Both the position numbers and the translations under genes were made by a program. Positions 27,935 through 37,591 of a stretch of 64,000 nucleotides of DNA are shown piece by piece (position 1 is the first letter of the stretch; every line of letters starts with the position of its first letter). The DNA comes from Hymenobacter volaticus (GTDB lineage: Bacteria; Bacteroidota; Bacteroidia; Cytophagales; Hymenobacteraceae). The stretch is taken from positions 783,501 to 847,500 of the forward strand of contig NZ_CP095061.1 in the NCBI RefSeq assembly GCF_022921055.1, in the 5' to 3' direction. The notes beneath the pieces are model-generated. The model was not told where the DNA came from. It ran no database searches and saw only the letters and a list, made by a program, of their open reading frames with translations.

Positions 27935-28052
27935 CCCGGAAAGTTGTTTTGTGCTTGATAAAGGAGAGAATTTGGTAGCGTCTGACGCAGCGCGCACTTA
28001 CCAGAACTCACCGTACTCGTTGCGAAACAGGTTTTTCGCGCTACTGCTTAAC

Positions 28053-28060
28053 TACCTTTG
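28053..28060 (+). promoter_or_regulatory. -7 box TACCTTTG of the DUF1684 gene
   Basis: TACCTTTG matches TAnnTTTG and ends 5 bases before the ATG at 28066, so the transcript would be leaderless or nearly so. No clear -33 TTG is seen at the usual distance. Confidence 0.5.
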
Positions 28061-28065
28061 TACCC

Positions 28066-28712
28066 ATGCGCCTCAATCCTAAATTGCTTATCGGCCTCGG
28101 CCTCTTGATTGTCTTCGGTTATTTCCTGAAAGACCTTGTTTTCAACGACAACCAATACGCTACCCGGCTGCGCAAAGCTCGGCTAGAAAAATCCGACAGC
28201 TTCCGCCGGGTACAAGGCTCGCCGCTGAGCCAGGAGCAGCGCAATGTTTTCGATAGTTTGCGCTACTACGCGCCCAACATAGCCTATCGAGTGGAAGCGC
28301 AGTTCGAGCCTTTCAGCCAGCGCGATACGGTGGAGATACCCCTGACGGATGGCAAAGCCGACAAATACCTGCGGTGGGGCAAGCTTCCTTTGCGCTTGAT
28401 AACCAACCGCAGAAACTAACCTTGTTTCTGAAAGCCGACGGCAAAGATTCCACGCTTTTCATTCCCTTTACCGATAAAACTAACGGCTTTGCTACCTACG
28501 GCGGCGGCCGCTACCTCGATGCCGCCAAACCCGCCGCCGGCGACACCGAAATTACGCTCGATTTCAACGAGGCCTATAATCCCTTCTGCGCTTACAACGA
28601 CGGCTTCGCCTGCCCCGTGCCACCCCAAGACAACCGCTTGGCCGTGGAAATCAAAGCCGGCGAGCAAACCTTCCACGACCACGCTGCACACGGCGAAGGA
28701 GAATCGCACTAA
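28066..28712 (+). CDS. DUF1684 family protein (one frameshift)
   Basis: After adding one G to the run 28376-28379, the product is about 215 residues. It has an N-terminal hydrophobic anchor (LLIGLGLLIVFGYFLKDLVF), then the region LRKARLEKSDSFRRVQGSPL, and the family core YLRWGQASFALDNQPQKLTL, FIPFTDKTNGFATYGGGRYLD, FNEAYNPFCAYNDGFACPVP, and PLxxN-like PPQDNRLAVEIKAGE. These fit DUF1684, a family of unknown function with a six-strand core and conserved Y/N/C residues. The C-terminus is His-rich. It is probably membrane-anchored with the domain outside. The break is most likely a homopolymer error. Confidence 0.85.
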
Positions 28713-28782
28713 GAACCTATCCGCATAGGCGGCAACGGCTGATTCCCTCGTTGCGGCCGCAAATCCAGTTGTGTTTCGGGCG

Positions 28783-28813
28783 TTGAAGCCGCTCGTCTGA
28801 ATCCGTACCTTTG
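28783..28813 (+). promoter_or_regulatory. promoter of pheT: TTG-N20-TACCTTTG
   Basis: TTG at 28783-28785 lies 20 bases before TACCTTTG at 28806-28813, a full match to the Bacteroidetes promoter pattern. The transcript would start near 28820, leaving a leader of about 97 nt that contains the hairpin at 28825-28897. Confidence 0.7.
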
Positions 28814-28824
28814 CCCCATATAGC

Positions 28825-28897
28825 AATTGCCAGCTGCGAGTTGCCTGTTGTCAGTCTGTTCACTCAACTGATAACGGGCCACTCGCGGCTGGCAATT
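28825..28897 (+). repeat. 31-bp-arm hairpin in the pheT leader
   Basis: Arms 28825-28855 and 28867-28897 match at 27 of 31 positions when inverted; three of the four differences become G-U pairs in RNA, leaving one real mismatch. The loop is 11 nt. It fills the pheT leader. It could be a regulatory structure or a dispersed palindromic repeat that happens to sit there. No T-box signature is seen. Confidence 0.65.
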
Positions 28898-28916
28898 CTC
28901 AACCGACAATCGAACA

Positions 28917-31351
28917 ATGAAAATATCCCTCGACTGGCTCCGCACGCTCATCCCCACCGACCAACCCGCCGTTGAAATCGGCAAGCTGCTGACGGGCTCC
29001 GGATTGGAAGTGGAAGGCATCGAAGAGCTGGAAAGTGTACCGGGTGGCCTGCGCGGCGTGGTGCTCGGCACCGTGCTTACCCGCGAAAAACACCCCGATG
29101 CAGATAAACTGAGCCTCACTACGGTAGACGTAGGCGACGGCACGCCGCGCCAAATAGTATGCGGTGCGCCCAACGTAGCTGCTGGTCAGCGCGTGGTAGT
29201 GGCCCTAGACGGTACCGTGTTGTACCCAAGCCAAGGCGAGCCATTCAAAATCAAGAAGTCGAAAATCCGGGGTGCCGCTTCCGAAGGCATGATCTGCGCC
29301 GAAGATGAAATCGGGCTCGGTACGTCCCACGCCGGCATCATGGTGCTCGATACCGACTTGCCCAATGGAACACCCGCCGCCGATTATTTCGGCCTTGGCT
29401 CTGATTCGGTGTTCGAAATCGGCCTAACGCCCAACCGCGCCGACGCGGCTTCCCACTATGGCGTGGCCCGCGAACTGCGCGCTTTGCTGCGTCAGCCCTG
29501 CCACCTGCCCGACGTCAGTAAGTTTCACGCGCCCACTGAAGCAGGCCAAAACGTAGCCGTCACGATTGAAGACACCGAAGCTTGCCCGCGTTACGCAGGG
29601 GTGCTACTGGAAAACGTACAGGTAGGTCCGTCGCCGGAGTGGTTGCAGCGGCGTTTGCGCAGCATTGGCCTTTCGCCCATCAACAATGTGGTAGACGTAA
29701 CCAACTTCGTGCTGCACGAGTTGGGCCAGCCTCTGCATGCCTTCGACGCCAACCAGATTACGGGCAACCAAATTCGAGTAAAGCGGGCCGCCGCAGGGGA
29801 AAAGTTCGTCACCCTCGACAGTGCTGAGCGCCCTTTAAAGGCGGAAGACTTGGTTATTGCCGACGGCAACGGCGCTCCGATGGCGCTGGCCGGCGTGTTC
29901 GGGGTAAGACGTCAGGCGTGTCCAACGAAACTACTCGTGTGTTTTTGGAAAGCGCCTACTTCCAGCCTGCCGCCGTACGCAAAACCAGCCAGACGCATCA
30001 GTTGAAAACGGATGCTTCGTTCCGCTTCGAGCGAGGCACTGACCCGAATATGGTGTTACCCGCTCTCAAGCGGGCGGCCTTACTGCTGCAAGAAGTGGCC
30101 GGAGCCACCGTGGCCGCGCCTATCGTGGACGAGTACCCGACGCATATCGGCCACACGCCGGTACGCCTGCGTTTGCCCCGCGTCGAAAAGCTAGTGGGTC
30201 AATTCATTGCGCCCGAGCGGATCCGTCAGATACTCACGGACCTCGATATTTTGATTGCCGAAAAAAACCAGGACGCCAACGGCCACGCCGAGTGGATTCT
30301 GTCGGTGCCGCCGCACAAGGTGGATGTGACCCGCGAGGCAGACGTTATCGAAGAAATCCTGCGCATCTATGGTTTCGACCATGTGGCCTTGCGGCCGCAC
30401 AACTCGGCGTCGTTCCTCGCTAGCTTCGCGAAGCCCGACCCGGAAATTCTGCGCCAGAATATCTCGCGGCTGCTGAGTGGCATGGGCTTTTCGGAAATCA
30501 TTACCAACTCCATCACGAACTCCGCCTACTTCCAGAAGCCGGGCGAGAAAAATGAAGCCTTGGTGCCGCTGCTCAACTTCAACAGCGCCGACCTCGATGT
30601 GATGCGCCCCACCATGCTGCACAGCGGCCTGGAAGTGGTGCGCTACAACATCAACCGCCGCCAGCGCGACCTGAAGCTCTACGAGTTCGGCAAAACCTAC
30701 CATCGCGTAGCCGACGGTCAGTATCAGGAAAAGAATCAACTCGTTATTTACCTGACTGGCAATACCACCGCCGAAACATGGCAGCAGAAATCAGAGAAGG
30801 CGACGTACCACCAGTTGGCGGGGGCGGTGCAGCAAGTGCTGGCGGCGCTTGGCTTCGGGTCGCCCACTTCGCAGCCGGTGCAGCATCCGTACTTGGCCGG
30901 TGGCCTCACGCTACTTGTTCAAAACCAGCCGGTGGCGCAACTCGGGGCTGTGTCAGGGGCAGTGCTTAAGCAGGTTGATGTAACGCAGCCAGTGTGGTAC
31001 GCCGAGCTAGATTGGGATTGGCTGATAAAGAAATACAAGAACAGCTTAGTAGCTCGGGAGCTACCGAAGTTCCCGGAAGTCCGCCGCGACTTGTCGTTGG
31101 TGGTCGACAAAACCATCACCTTCGACCAACTTCAGCAGATTGCCCGCCGCACCGAAAAGAAGCTGCTGCAATCGGTGAATGTGTTCGACGTGTACGAGGG
31201 CGAGAACCTCGGCGCGGGTAAGAAGTCGTACTCCGTCAGCTTCCTGCTGCAGGACACCACCCAAACCCTCACCGATCAAGCCATCGACTCGGTGATGCAA
31301 CGGTTGATTCAGCAATTCGAGTTGCAGGCCGGCGCCGTTATCCGGCGGTAG
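28917..31351 (+). CDS. pheT: phenylalanyl-tRNA synthetase beta subunit (one frameshift)
   Basis: The subunit pairs with PheS to charge tRNA-Phe. About 811 residues result if one G is added to the GGGG run at 29901-29904, changing GVFG-V to GVFGGKTSGVSNET. Domains in order: N-terminal part MKISLDWLRTLIP; tRNA-binding OB fold (residues about 40-150, GTVLTREKHPDADKLSL); B3/B4 editing region with FEIGLTPNRADAASHYGVARELR; B5; the catalytic-like core; and the C-terminal FDX-ACB domain (KFPEVRRDLSLVVDKTITFDQLQQIA). pheT is essential and single-copy in bacteria, so the break must be an assembly error. pheS is not in the window. Confidence 0.95.
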
Positions 31352-31492
31352 TACGAAACTAGTTCAGCAACGAGTGGCGCAAGTAGTCCGGAGTGATTCG
31401 GGTTTCTGCTGAAAACTTGTGTTGCTCGTTGCAGAACGGATTCCCGGTATTTAGGTGTTACATCGTAGCTTCAGGCAAAAATATCCATTCGC

Positions 31493-31789
31493 ATGGCCTC
31501 CTCTCAGCAGCTTGCTCAACTCGACCGCCTGGAGCGGCAGGTGAACACCTTAGTGTCTGCCTATCAGCGGTTGCGCGAGGAACTGGCTGATGCGCAAACT
31601 ACTGTCGAGCAGCTTCGGGCCGACGTGCGCGACCGGGAGCGGCAACTCAAGGATTTCCAGAATCAGGAGAATATAGTTAAACTTGTCAATACCATAGCCG
31701 GAGAACCGGCCAATGTCAACGAGCTAAAATTGCGCCTCAACGAATACATCCGCGAAATAGATAAGTGCCTTGCCTATTTGAGGGAGTAA
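31493..31789 (+). CDS. small coiled-coil protein upstream of zapA
   Basis: The 98-residue product is almost entirely a coiled coil: LAQLDRLERQVNTLVSAYQRLREEL and TTVEQLRADVRDRERQLKDFQ have clear heptads. The C-terminal part ANVNELKLRLNEYIREIDKCLAYLRE is typical of a Bacteroidetes family that precedes zapA. It has no membrane segment. It lies 36 bases upstream of zapA on the same strand, between pheT and zapA, so it probably works at the division site, perhaps as a ZapA or ZapB-like partner. That role is inferred from context only. Confidence 0.8.
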   Translation: MASSQQLAQLDRLERQVNTLVSAYQRLREELADAQTTVEQLRADVRDRERQLKDFQNQENIVKLVNTIAGEPANVNELKLRLNEYIREIDKCLAYLRE

Positions 31790-31825
31790 CCGCAACCACC
31801 ATCCACCCCACCCACGACTGCTCCC

Positions 31826-32116
31826 ATGAGCGAACTATCCATTAAAATCCGTATTGCCGATCGGGACTACCCAATGCGCGTCGAACCTCAGGACGAGGAA
31901 CGGTTGCGTATGGCTGGTCGCCTATTAGGTGAACGGATCAAGGAATTTCGCGAGCAATACGGCATTCAGGACAAGCAAGACCTGCTGGCCATGATTGCGC
32001 TGTCCACGATGGCTGACCGTTTGAAAGTCAGCAAGGAAAAAGATGGTACTGATACAGTACTAACCGAACGCCTAGCGCGTCTCGATGAGTTGTTATCAGG
32101 AGTGGTGCTCGTCTGA
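31826..32116 (+). CDS. zapA: cell division protein ZapA
   Basis: The 96-residue product matches ZapA, which bundles FtsZ filaments at mid-cell. The N-terminal beta part MSELSIKIRIADRDYPMRVEPQDEE and LRMAGRLLGERIKEFREQYG lead to a C-terminal helix (DKQDLLAMIALSTMADRLK) that forms the tetrameric coiled coil. Length is usual for the family. It follows the small coiled-coil gene by 36 bases and precedes rny by 134 bases, in which a GC hairpin (AACCCCG/CGGGGTT) lies. The three genes probably share a transcript. Confidence 0.9.
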   Translation: MSELSIKIRIADRDYPMRVEPQDEERLRMAGRLLGERIKEFREQYGIQDKQDLLAMIALSTMADRLKVSKEKDGTDTVLTERLARLDELLSGVVLV

Positions 32117-32158
32117 AAAAGAGAAACAGACGACGCACCAGCGTAATTTTAGTTTGAA

Positions 32159-32192
32159 ACCCCGACAGTGCGACAGGCGCGGCGGGGTTGTT
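32159..32192 (+). terminator. weak hairpin between zapA and rny
   Basis: AACCCCG and CGGGGTT pair around an 18-nt loop and are followed by GTTTGG rather than a true T tract. It may attenuate transcription into rny or be a weak terminator. Confidence 0.4.
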
Positions 32193-32250
32193 TGGCATAC
32201 GGCCCTACTGCTGGTTATGGTTTTCAATCATCCTTCCAAAACCATAGCTC

Positions 32251-33948
32251 ATGTCCACCACTGTCTATATTGTCTTAGCCGCTGTGCTGGCCCTTGTGGT
32301 CGGCATCGTGGTGGGGCGCTTGCTGGCCGGAAAGGCCAACAAGGACCACGAAGCCGAGGCCAAAGCCCGCGCTCAACAACTGCTGGCCGAAGCCGAGCAG
32401 CAAGCCAACCGCACCCGCGACGAGCGGATTCAGCAGTCGAAAGACAAGTTTCGCACCCTCAAGCAGGAGTTTGAGCAAGAGAGCCGCCGCCAAAAGCAGG
32501 CCTTAGAACAGGAGCTTACCGAGCGCCGCGCCACCGTAGTGGAGCAGGAGCAAGCCATCAAAAAGCTCACCGACACCACGCAGCGGCAGCTAGAGCAGAT
32601 TCAGCGCAAAGAAACCGAGCTGGATGCCACCCGGGAGCGCATAGAATCGCAGAGTCAGGCACAGCGCGAGAAGCTAGAGGCCCAAGACGAGAAGCGCCGC
32701 GCCACGCTGGAAGCGCAGCTAGCGAAGCTTCAGCAGCGCGAAGAAGAAGTGGAAACCGAACTAGAGCAGACCCGCCACCACCTGAACGAGCAACTGCACC
32801 AAGTGCAAAGCCAGCTGGAAGCCATTTCGGGTCTGACGGCTGCCGAAGCACGTGAGCAGCTAGTAGAGTCGTTGAAGAACGAGGCGCAAATTCAGGCTTC
32901 TTCCTACATCAAAGACGTAGTGGCGCAAGCCAAACTATCGGCTACCAAAGACGCCAAGAAGGTGGTGCTGGAAACCATTCAGCGCACCGCGGCAGAACAC
33001 GCCATTGAGAACTGCGTGTCGGTGTTCAACATCGAATCCGACGACGTAAAAGGCAAGATTATCGGCCGGGAAGGCCGCAACATCCGGGCGCTGGAAGCCG
33101 CTACCGGTGTGGAAATCATTGTGGACGATACACCAGAAGCCATTATCATCTCGGGCTTTGACCCGGTGCGCCGCGAAGTGGCTCGCCTAAGCTTGCACTT
33201 GCTGGTGAAAGACGGCCGGATTCACCCGGCCCGCATCGAGGAAATTGTGGCCAAAACCCGCAAAAACATCGACGAGGAAATTGTTGAAATCGGGGAGAAA
33301 ACCATCATCGACCTTGGCATTCACGGGCTGCACCCTGAACTGATTAAAATGGTGGGCCGCATGCGTTTCCGCTCCAGCTACGGTCAAAATCTGCTCCAGC
33401 ACTCTCGCGAAGTAGCCAACCTTTGCGCCACTATGGCCGCCGAGTTGGGTCTCAATGTGAAGCACGCCAAGCGCGCCGGCCTCCTGCACGACATCGGCAA
33501 AGTAAGCACCGAAGAACCCGAACTGCCCCACGCTATTTTGGGCATGGAGCTAGCTAAGAAATACAAAGAGCACCCCGACGTGGTAAACGCCATCGGCGCC
33601 CACCACGACGAAATGGAAATGACGGCCATGATTTCACCACTTGTGCAAGCCTGCGACGCCATTTCCGGCTCCCGTCCTGGCGCTCGTCGCGAGATGATGG
33701 AAAGTTATATCAAGCGCCTCAAGCAACTCGAAGAAACCGCCGTAAGCTTCGACGGGGTGTTGCAGTGCTATGCCATCCAGGCCGGCCGTGAGCTGCGCGT
33801 GATGGTCAATGCCGACAACGTATCGGACGAGCGGGCACAGGAGCTGAGCTACGAAATCTCGCAGAAAATCGAGAAGGAAATGCAGTATCCTGGCCAGATC
33901 AAAATCACGGTAATCCGCGAGATGCGCGCTGTGGCTTACGCCAAGTAG
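32251..33948 (+). CDS. rny: ribonuclease Y
   Basis: This membrane-bound endoribonuclease starts bulk mRNA decay. The 565-residue product has an N-terminal membrane anchor ([18 protein letters not shown]), a long Glu/Gln/Arg-rich coiled coil (residues about 30-200), a KH domain with [15 protein letters not shown], an HD phosphohydrolase domain (HSREVANL near residue 370, and LLHDIGK) and a C-terminal part with [16 protein letters not shown] and [12 protein letters not shown]. All family parts are present in order. It follows zapA and ends at a strong terminator. Confidence 0.97.
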   Translation: MSTTVYIVLAAVLALVVGIVVGRLLAGKANKDHEAEAKARAQQLLAEAEQQANRTRDERIQQSKDKFRTLKQEFEQESRRQKQALEQELTERRATVVEQEQAIKKLTDTTQRQLEQIQRKETELDATRERIESQSQAQREKLEAQDEKRRATLEAQLAKLQQREEEVETELEQTRHHLNEQLHQVQSQLEAISGLTAAEAREQLVESLKNEAQIQASSYIKDVVAQAKLSATKDAKKVVLETIQRTAAEHAIENCVSVFNIESDDVKGKIIGREGRNIRALEAATGVEIIVDDTPEAIIISGFDPVRREVARLSLHLLVKDGRIHPARIEEIVAKTRKNIDEEIVEIGEKTIIDLGIHGLHPELIKMVGRMRFRSSYGQNLLQHSREVANLCATMAAELGLNVKHAKRAGLLHDIGKVSTEEPELPHAILGMELAKKYKEHPDVVNAIGAHHDEMEMTAMISPLVQACDAISGSRPGARREMMESYIKRLKQLEETAVSFDGVLQCYAIQAGRELRVMVNADNVSDERAQELSYEISQKIEKEMQYPGQIKITVIREMRAVAYAK

Positions 33949-33971
33949 TAACAAGACTAAGCAAGTAATAC

Positions 33972-34010
33972 AAAAGCTGTTGTGGTTTCGGCCGCAGCAG
34001 CTTTTTTGCT
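33972..34010 (+). terminator. terminator of rny
   Basis: AAAAGCTGTTGTGG pairs with the GC-rich right arm ending CAGCAGC, followed by TTTTTT. It lies about 25 bases after the rny stop. Confidence 0.8.
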
Positions 34011-34149
34011 TTTCAACGGTGCAACTAAACTGCTTTATTAAGTATCCTGCTACTGCGCTTGGTCTGAGTTATTTAACCTTCTAGCGCTGCCTGAAAACTT
34101 ACCTCTAATGGGCAGACTTCCATTATCTTGTTTTACTATTCTTGGGTTT

Positions 34150-34911
34150 ATGCTTCAACTGCTACTTCGTTCTTCCTTTGTCCCGCTGCTATTGCTACTT
34201 GCGTTGAGCAGTTGCTCTGTATATGCTCCTATGCTGCCAGCGGCTCCGCAAATTCGCGACAAAGGCCAGGTGGAAGTGCAGGGGACTTCGTTTCTGAACG
34301 GGCGTTGGGAGGCGGGAGCTACTTATTCACCGGTAAAGCATCTGCTGGTGCGGGCCGCCGGAGGTATCAAAACCGATGATCGGGATACCACTTACTTCCG
34401 TATTCGGCAATATGAAGTGGGAGTTGGCGGCTATTACCCACTCGGAGAGCGTTGGCTGCTGAGCGGACTGGGTGGTTATGGCCAAGCCCGCAGCAGCCGT
34501 GGCTATTTCGATGTTGGGCCTTTTGTTTCACCGGGTGAAGACGTCGCCTTCAGAGCGCGCTACCACAAACTGTACGGCGAAGCTTCTGCGTCTTATCGTG
34601 CTCCCTGGGTTACAATGGGAATTGCATACCGCCTTACACGCGTCACGTTTTCCTCGCTCATCTACGACAACCAACCGTTTGATCTTCGCCATATGACGCG
34701 CATGGAGCCGATGTTATTCTGGCGGTTTGGCCGCGAAGATGGAGCAGTGCCCTGGCTGCGGGTGCAGACTTCGATAGGAGGTTCCAGTGAGGGCCGACAC
34801 AAATATGACCCGAATGAATCCTATGAGTGCAGCCTTATCAAAGACGGGCGAGGGTTTGTGGCGGTAAGTGTAATCTTGCTCCCGCACCTATTCGTTCAGA
34901 AAAGCGAATAA
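34150..34911 (+). CDS. outer-envelope lipoprotein, family A paralogue 1
   Basis: From ATG 34150 the product has 253 residues, with a lipoprotein signal ending LLALSSC followed by SVYAPMLPAAPQI. The body is rich in Gly/Tyr/aromatic strands (YEVGVGGYYPLGERWLLSGLGGYGQARS, GEASASYRAPWVTMGIAYR) typical of a small beta-barrel-like or beta-rich fold. It shares the arrangement 'C-x-Y-x-P ... P-x-L/I-x-x-G-x-x-E-V' and YSP-LPH/YSPVKH-type strands with the proteins at 37592 and 38580. It is lipid-anchored, with unknown role. The shorter start is chosen because it gives the better signal peptide. Confidence 0.7.
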   Translation: MLQLLLRSSFVPLLLLLALSSCSVYAPMLPAAPQIRDKGQVEVQGTSFLNGRWEAGATYSPVKHLLVRAAGGIKTDDRDTTYFRIRQYEVGVGGYYPLGERWLLSGLGGYGQARSSRGYFDVGPFVSPGEDVAFRARYHKLYGEASASYRAPWVTMGIAYRLTRVTFSSLIYDNQPFDLRHMTRMEPMLFWRFGREDGAVPWLRVQTSIGGSSEGRHKYDPNESYECSLIKDGRGFVAVSVILLPHLFVQKSE

Positions 34912-34913
34912 AA

Positions 34914-35381
34914 CTATTGTTGTTGCCGAACCAGCTCTAAATACTTGGCGTCACACTGCGCAAATCGTAGGTATTCATTCATGGAGTTACCATAGTTCTG
35001 GATGACGAGCACGGTGTCCTGCCAAACTGCCTCCACGTCGGCTTTCGGGTCAGTGCCTTTTAGTCCGAGAAAGGTGAAATAAGTTTCAGAGTCCTGCTTT
35101 TCTATCTGAACCAGCCCGCGCGTTGTGCTTGTCGTGAAACTGTACGTATCGGCTTGCTTGGTGATAGTAATGGATAAGGAACATACGGCTGTGTCCTGTA
35201 CTGTGTACGTGCCTTCGTAGGTAGGCTCGGCTAACGGCAGAGTGGCTTGTGGTAGAACTGTATCATGTGCTACGGCTGGCGCTGGAGTTGTAAGAGTGAT
35301 AGAAGAGGCTGCTTTTTGTTCACAAGCTACCAGCGTTGCGCTTAGACAAGTCAGAACAATGAAGCACGATTTTAACTGCAT
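34914..35381 (-). CDS. small lipoprotein of unknown function
   Basis: The 155-residue product has a lipobox at LVACEQK (Cys20) and a Thr/Ala/Pro-rich linker to about residue 50. A beta-rich domain follows (YEGTYTVQDTAVCSLSITI, YSFTTSTTRGLVQI, TYFTFLGLKG, DTVLVIQNYGNSMNEYLRF) with two cysteines at positions that could pair. This resembles small lipocalin-like lipoproteins of Bacteroidetes, but I do not recognise a named family. The gene is convergent with the preceding lipoprotein, only 2 bases apart, with no hairpin between them. Confidence 0.75.
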   Translation of the reverse strand: MQLKSCFIVLTCLSATLVACEQKAASSITLTTPAPAVAHDTVLPQATLPLAEPTYEGTYTVQDTAVCSLSITITKQADTYSFTTSTTRGLVQIEKQDSETYFTFLGLKGTDPKADVEAVWQDTVLVIQNYGNSMNEYLRFAQCDAKYLELVRQQQ

Positions 35382-35448
35382 AAACCAGAGAAGTCGGGTT
35401 TCAGGTTAATAGTATAAAGCAGCTTGTCTCACAGCCTTGGTAACTAAC

Positions 35449-35985
35449 CTAGCCCTCGTTTAGCGACGGGCGCCGTGCTTCCAGCCAAGCCGTGGGTACG
35501 CCTTCATAATCGAAAACTGCAACATGGCGTAGTCCGACCTTAGCTAGCACCGCCCGCGAGGCGACGTTTTGCATGTCGGCTATGGCGTAAAGCATAGGCG
35601 CCTCTAGCACCTCAAAGCCATAAGTTACCGAGGCCTGAGCAGCTTCTGTGGCAAAGCCCTGGCCCCAATGCTGACGAATAAACCGGTAGCCTACATCGTA
35701 GAAATCGACGTGGTTGTTGATAGGTTCGCGCACCAGCTTGAGGCCCACCCAGCCGATGAACTCGTTGGTTGCTTTCTGAATGACCGCCCAGCGTCCAATG
35801 CCGTTTTCTGTATACTGCTTCCGAATGAAGGCTATGGTTTCCTGGCTTTGCTCGATGGTTTGAACTGGGTTATTGCCTAAGTAGCGGTGAACTGCCGGGT
35901 CGGAGTCGAGCGCATACATACCTGGTGCGTCGGTGGGTAAAAGCTCGCGTAGCAACAGGCGTTCTGTTTCGGCAAATATCTTCAT
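35449..35985 (-). CDS. GNAT N-acetyltransferase, RimJ/RimL type
   Basis: The 178-residue product begins ETERLLLRELLPTDAPGMYAL, as in RimJ/RimL-like acetyltransferases. The acetyl-CoA motif A is DVGYRFIRQHWGQGFATEAAQA, with Q/R-x-x-G-x-G/A represented by HWGQGFA. Motif B NVASRAVLAKVGLRHV follows. It should acetylate an amino group on a protein, an amino-acid-like metabolite or an antibiotic. The substrate is not evident. It lies in a minus-strand group with the lipoprotein downstream and the flavin disulfide oxidoreductase upstream, each separated by short gaps. Confidence 0.9.
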   Translation of the reverse strand: MKIFAETERLLLRELLPTDAPGMYALDSDPAVHRYLGNNPVQTIEQSQETIAFIRKQYTENGIGRWAVIQKATNEFIGWVGLKLVREPINNHVDFYDVGYRFIRQHWGQGFATEAAQASVTYGFEVLEAPMLYAIADMQNVASRAVLAKVGLRHVAVFDYEGVPTAWLEARRPSLNEG

Positions 35986-36047
35986 GCGCGTCGAAGTAAA
36001 GCGGAGCTATAGTAGCCCGGAATGACGCCCTAAAGTAACAGCTTCCA

Positions 36048-37448
36048 CTAATCTGGTTTGGCTAGTTTGGCAAACACATTATTCAACCCCTCGGCCCAAC
36101 TTGGGTGGGCAATAACCATATTTTGAAGCTCCTGGTATTTTAGTTTGCCCATCATAACAAGCTGAAACATAGTCATCAGTTCTCCGCCTTCCGCGCAGAG
36201 TATGGCGGCACCCATAATTCGATCTTGCGGGTCTACTAGCACCTTCCAGAAACCTTCGGTGCGGCCAGTTTCGCGGGCACGCCCGATGGTGTGAACGGGC
36301 ATAACGGCTACGCGGTAGTCGAGGCCTTGCTCCTGCGCTTGGCTTTCGTTTAGCCCGATGCGGCCCAATTGCGGCTCGGTGTACACGCAATAGGGGAGGG
36401 GCCGCTGCTTGGCCGAACGGCGCTTGCCACGTGTAAGTAGATTGTCGCGGACAACACGGAAGTCGTCGTAGCTGATGTGGGTGAACTGAGGGCCGCCATG
36501 TATATCGCCAAGAGCGAATACGCCGCGGACGTTGGTTTCCAGGCACTCATTTACTTCGATGAAGCCTTTCTCATCAAGCTTAATACCAGCTTGTTCAAGC
36601 CCAAGTGTATCGGTGTTGGGAGTGCGGCCAGTGGCTATGAGCAAGTGGGTGCCGCGCAGGCGCCGCTCGCCTTGCTTAGTGCTGGCCGTGAGCGTGAAGA
36701 CACCTTGCTCGTTGCGCGAGACGAGCCGCACGTCGGCGCCAAGCACAATCTCTACTCCTTCATCAGTTAAGATCTTACTGAGGGCTTCACATACATCATC
36801 ATCTTCACGCTCCAACAGTTGGGTGCCCGATTCGATGATAGTGACTTTGCTACCGAAGCGCCGATACATCTGGCTGAACTCTAAGCCGATGTAGCCACCT
36901 CCCAGAATAAGCAGGTGCTCGGGCAACTCTTTCAGGTCAAGCAGTTGCGTAGTGGAGAGGTACGGCAAGCCGTCCAGCCCTTCAATGTCGGGAATGGCAG
37001 CGCGCGTGCCGGTATTGATAAAGATGCGCTTGGCACTAAGTTCTTGGAGCGGGCCAGTAGGAGGCGTAAAGAGGATGTTGCGTGGTCCGGTGAAGGCAGC
37101 GTGCCCTTCGAGCACCGTAATACCTTTGTGTTCTTCGGTGAGGTTACTACGGACACCTTCGCGCATCGCCTCGATTATCTCGTCTTTGCGGGCTACCACG
37201 GCCGCTATATCCGTTTTGAGTTCGGCACCCTTAATCCCAAAGTCGGTGGCGGTACGCAGTTGGTGGGCTCGCTCAGCAGACGCCAGCATAGCTTTTACCG
37301 GGGAGCAGCCGTAGTTGATGCAGGAGCCGCCAAGCAGATTTTCCTCGATAAGGGCTACCCGTTGGCCGGCATCGGCAAGGGCAGTGGCAAGCGGATTACC
37401 TGCTTGACCGGAGCCAATTATGAGGGCATCGTAAGAAGTATTGGGCAT
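36048..37448 (-). CDS. FAD-dependent pyridine nucleotide-disulfide oxidoreductase, mercuric-reductase-like
   Basis: The 466-residue product has the FAD fold IIGSGQAGNPLATALADAG, the redox-active site GGSCINYGCSPVK with two Cys as CxxxxC, the NAD(P) fold LLILGGGYIGLEFSQMYR, the second FAD motif GVFALGDIHGG, and a dimerisation domain with AHPSWAEGLNN at the C-terminus, where His-Pro-x-x-x-Glu supplies the active-site base. MerA's extra N-terminal heavy-metal domain and C-terminal cysteines are absent. It resembles the 'mercuric reductase-like' group that is often not mercury-linked. Substrate is uncertain; a role in thiol or quinone redox is possible. Confidence 0.9.
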   Translation of the reverse strand: MPNTSYDALIIGSGQAGNPLATALADAGQRVALIEENLLGGSCINYGCSPVKAMLASAERAHQLRTATDFGIKGAELKTDIAAVVARKDEIIEAMREGVRSNLTEEHKGITVLEGHAAFTGPRNILFTPPTGPLQELSAKRIFINTGTRAAIPDIEGLDGLPYLSTTQLLDLKELPEHLLILGGGYIGLEFSQMYRRFGSKVTIIESGTQLLEREDDDVCEALSKILTDEGVEIVLGADVRLVSRNEQGVFTLTASTKQGERRLRGTHLLIATGRTPNTDTLGLEQAGIKLDEKGFIEVNECLETNVRGVFALGDIHGGPQFTHISYDDFRVVRDNLLTRGKRRSAKQRPLPYCVYTEPQLGRIGLNESQAQEQGLDYRVAVMPVHTIGRARETGRTEGFWKVLVDPQDRIMGAAILCAEGGELMTMFQLVMMGKLKYQELQNMVIAHPSWAEGLNNVFAKLAKPD

Positions 37449-37591
37449 AAAACGCGAAGTTTGGACAATGAGGGGCCACCTCGGTGGCGGCTACCTTTTA
37501 AGACTGTACGCAACTGTCGAGCCTGCGGCCACACAACGAAGTATGGATTCGCACGTTTTGCTTTCACTTACCCCGTTCCTGCCTGTCCTTT

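Noticed and set aside
28814..28916. T-box riboswitch before pheT
   Set aside because: No T-box bulge (UGGN) and no specifier stem is seen, and T-boxes are not expected in Bacteroidetes.
32117..32250. Possible 6S RNA between zapA and rny (6S lies beside zapA in some bacteria)
   Set aside because: The gap is only 134 bases with one simple hairpin and no central bulge typical of 6S; a covariance search (Rfam 6S, 6S-Flavo) with a significant hit would be needed.
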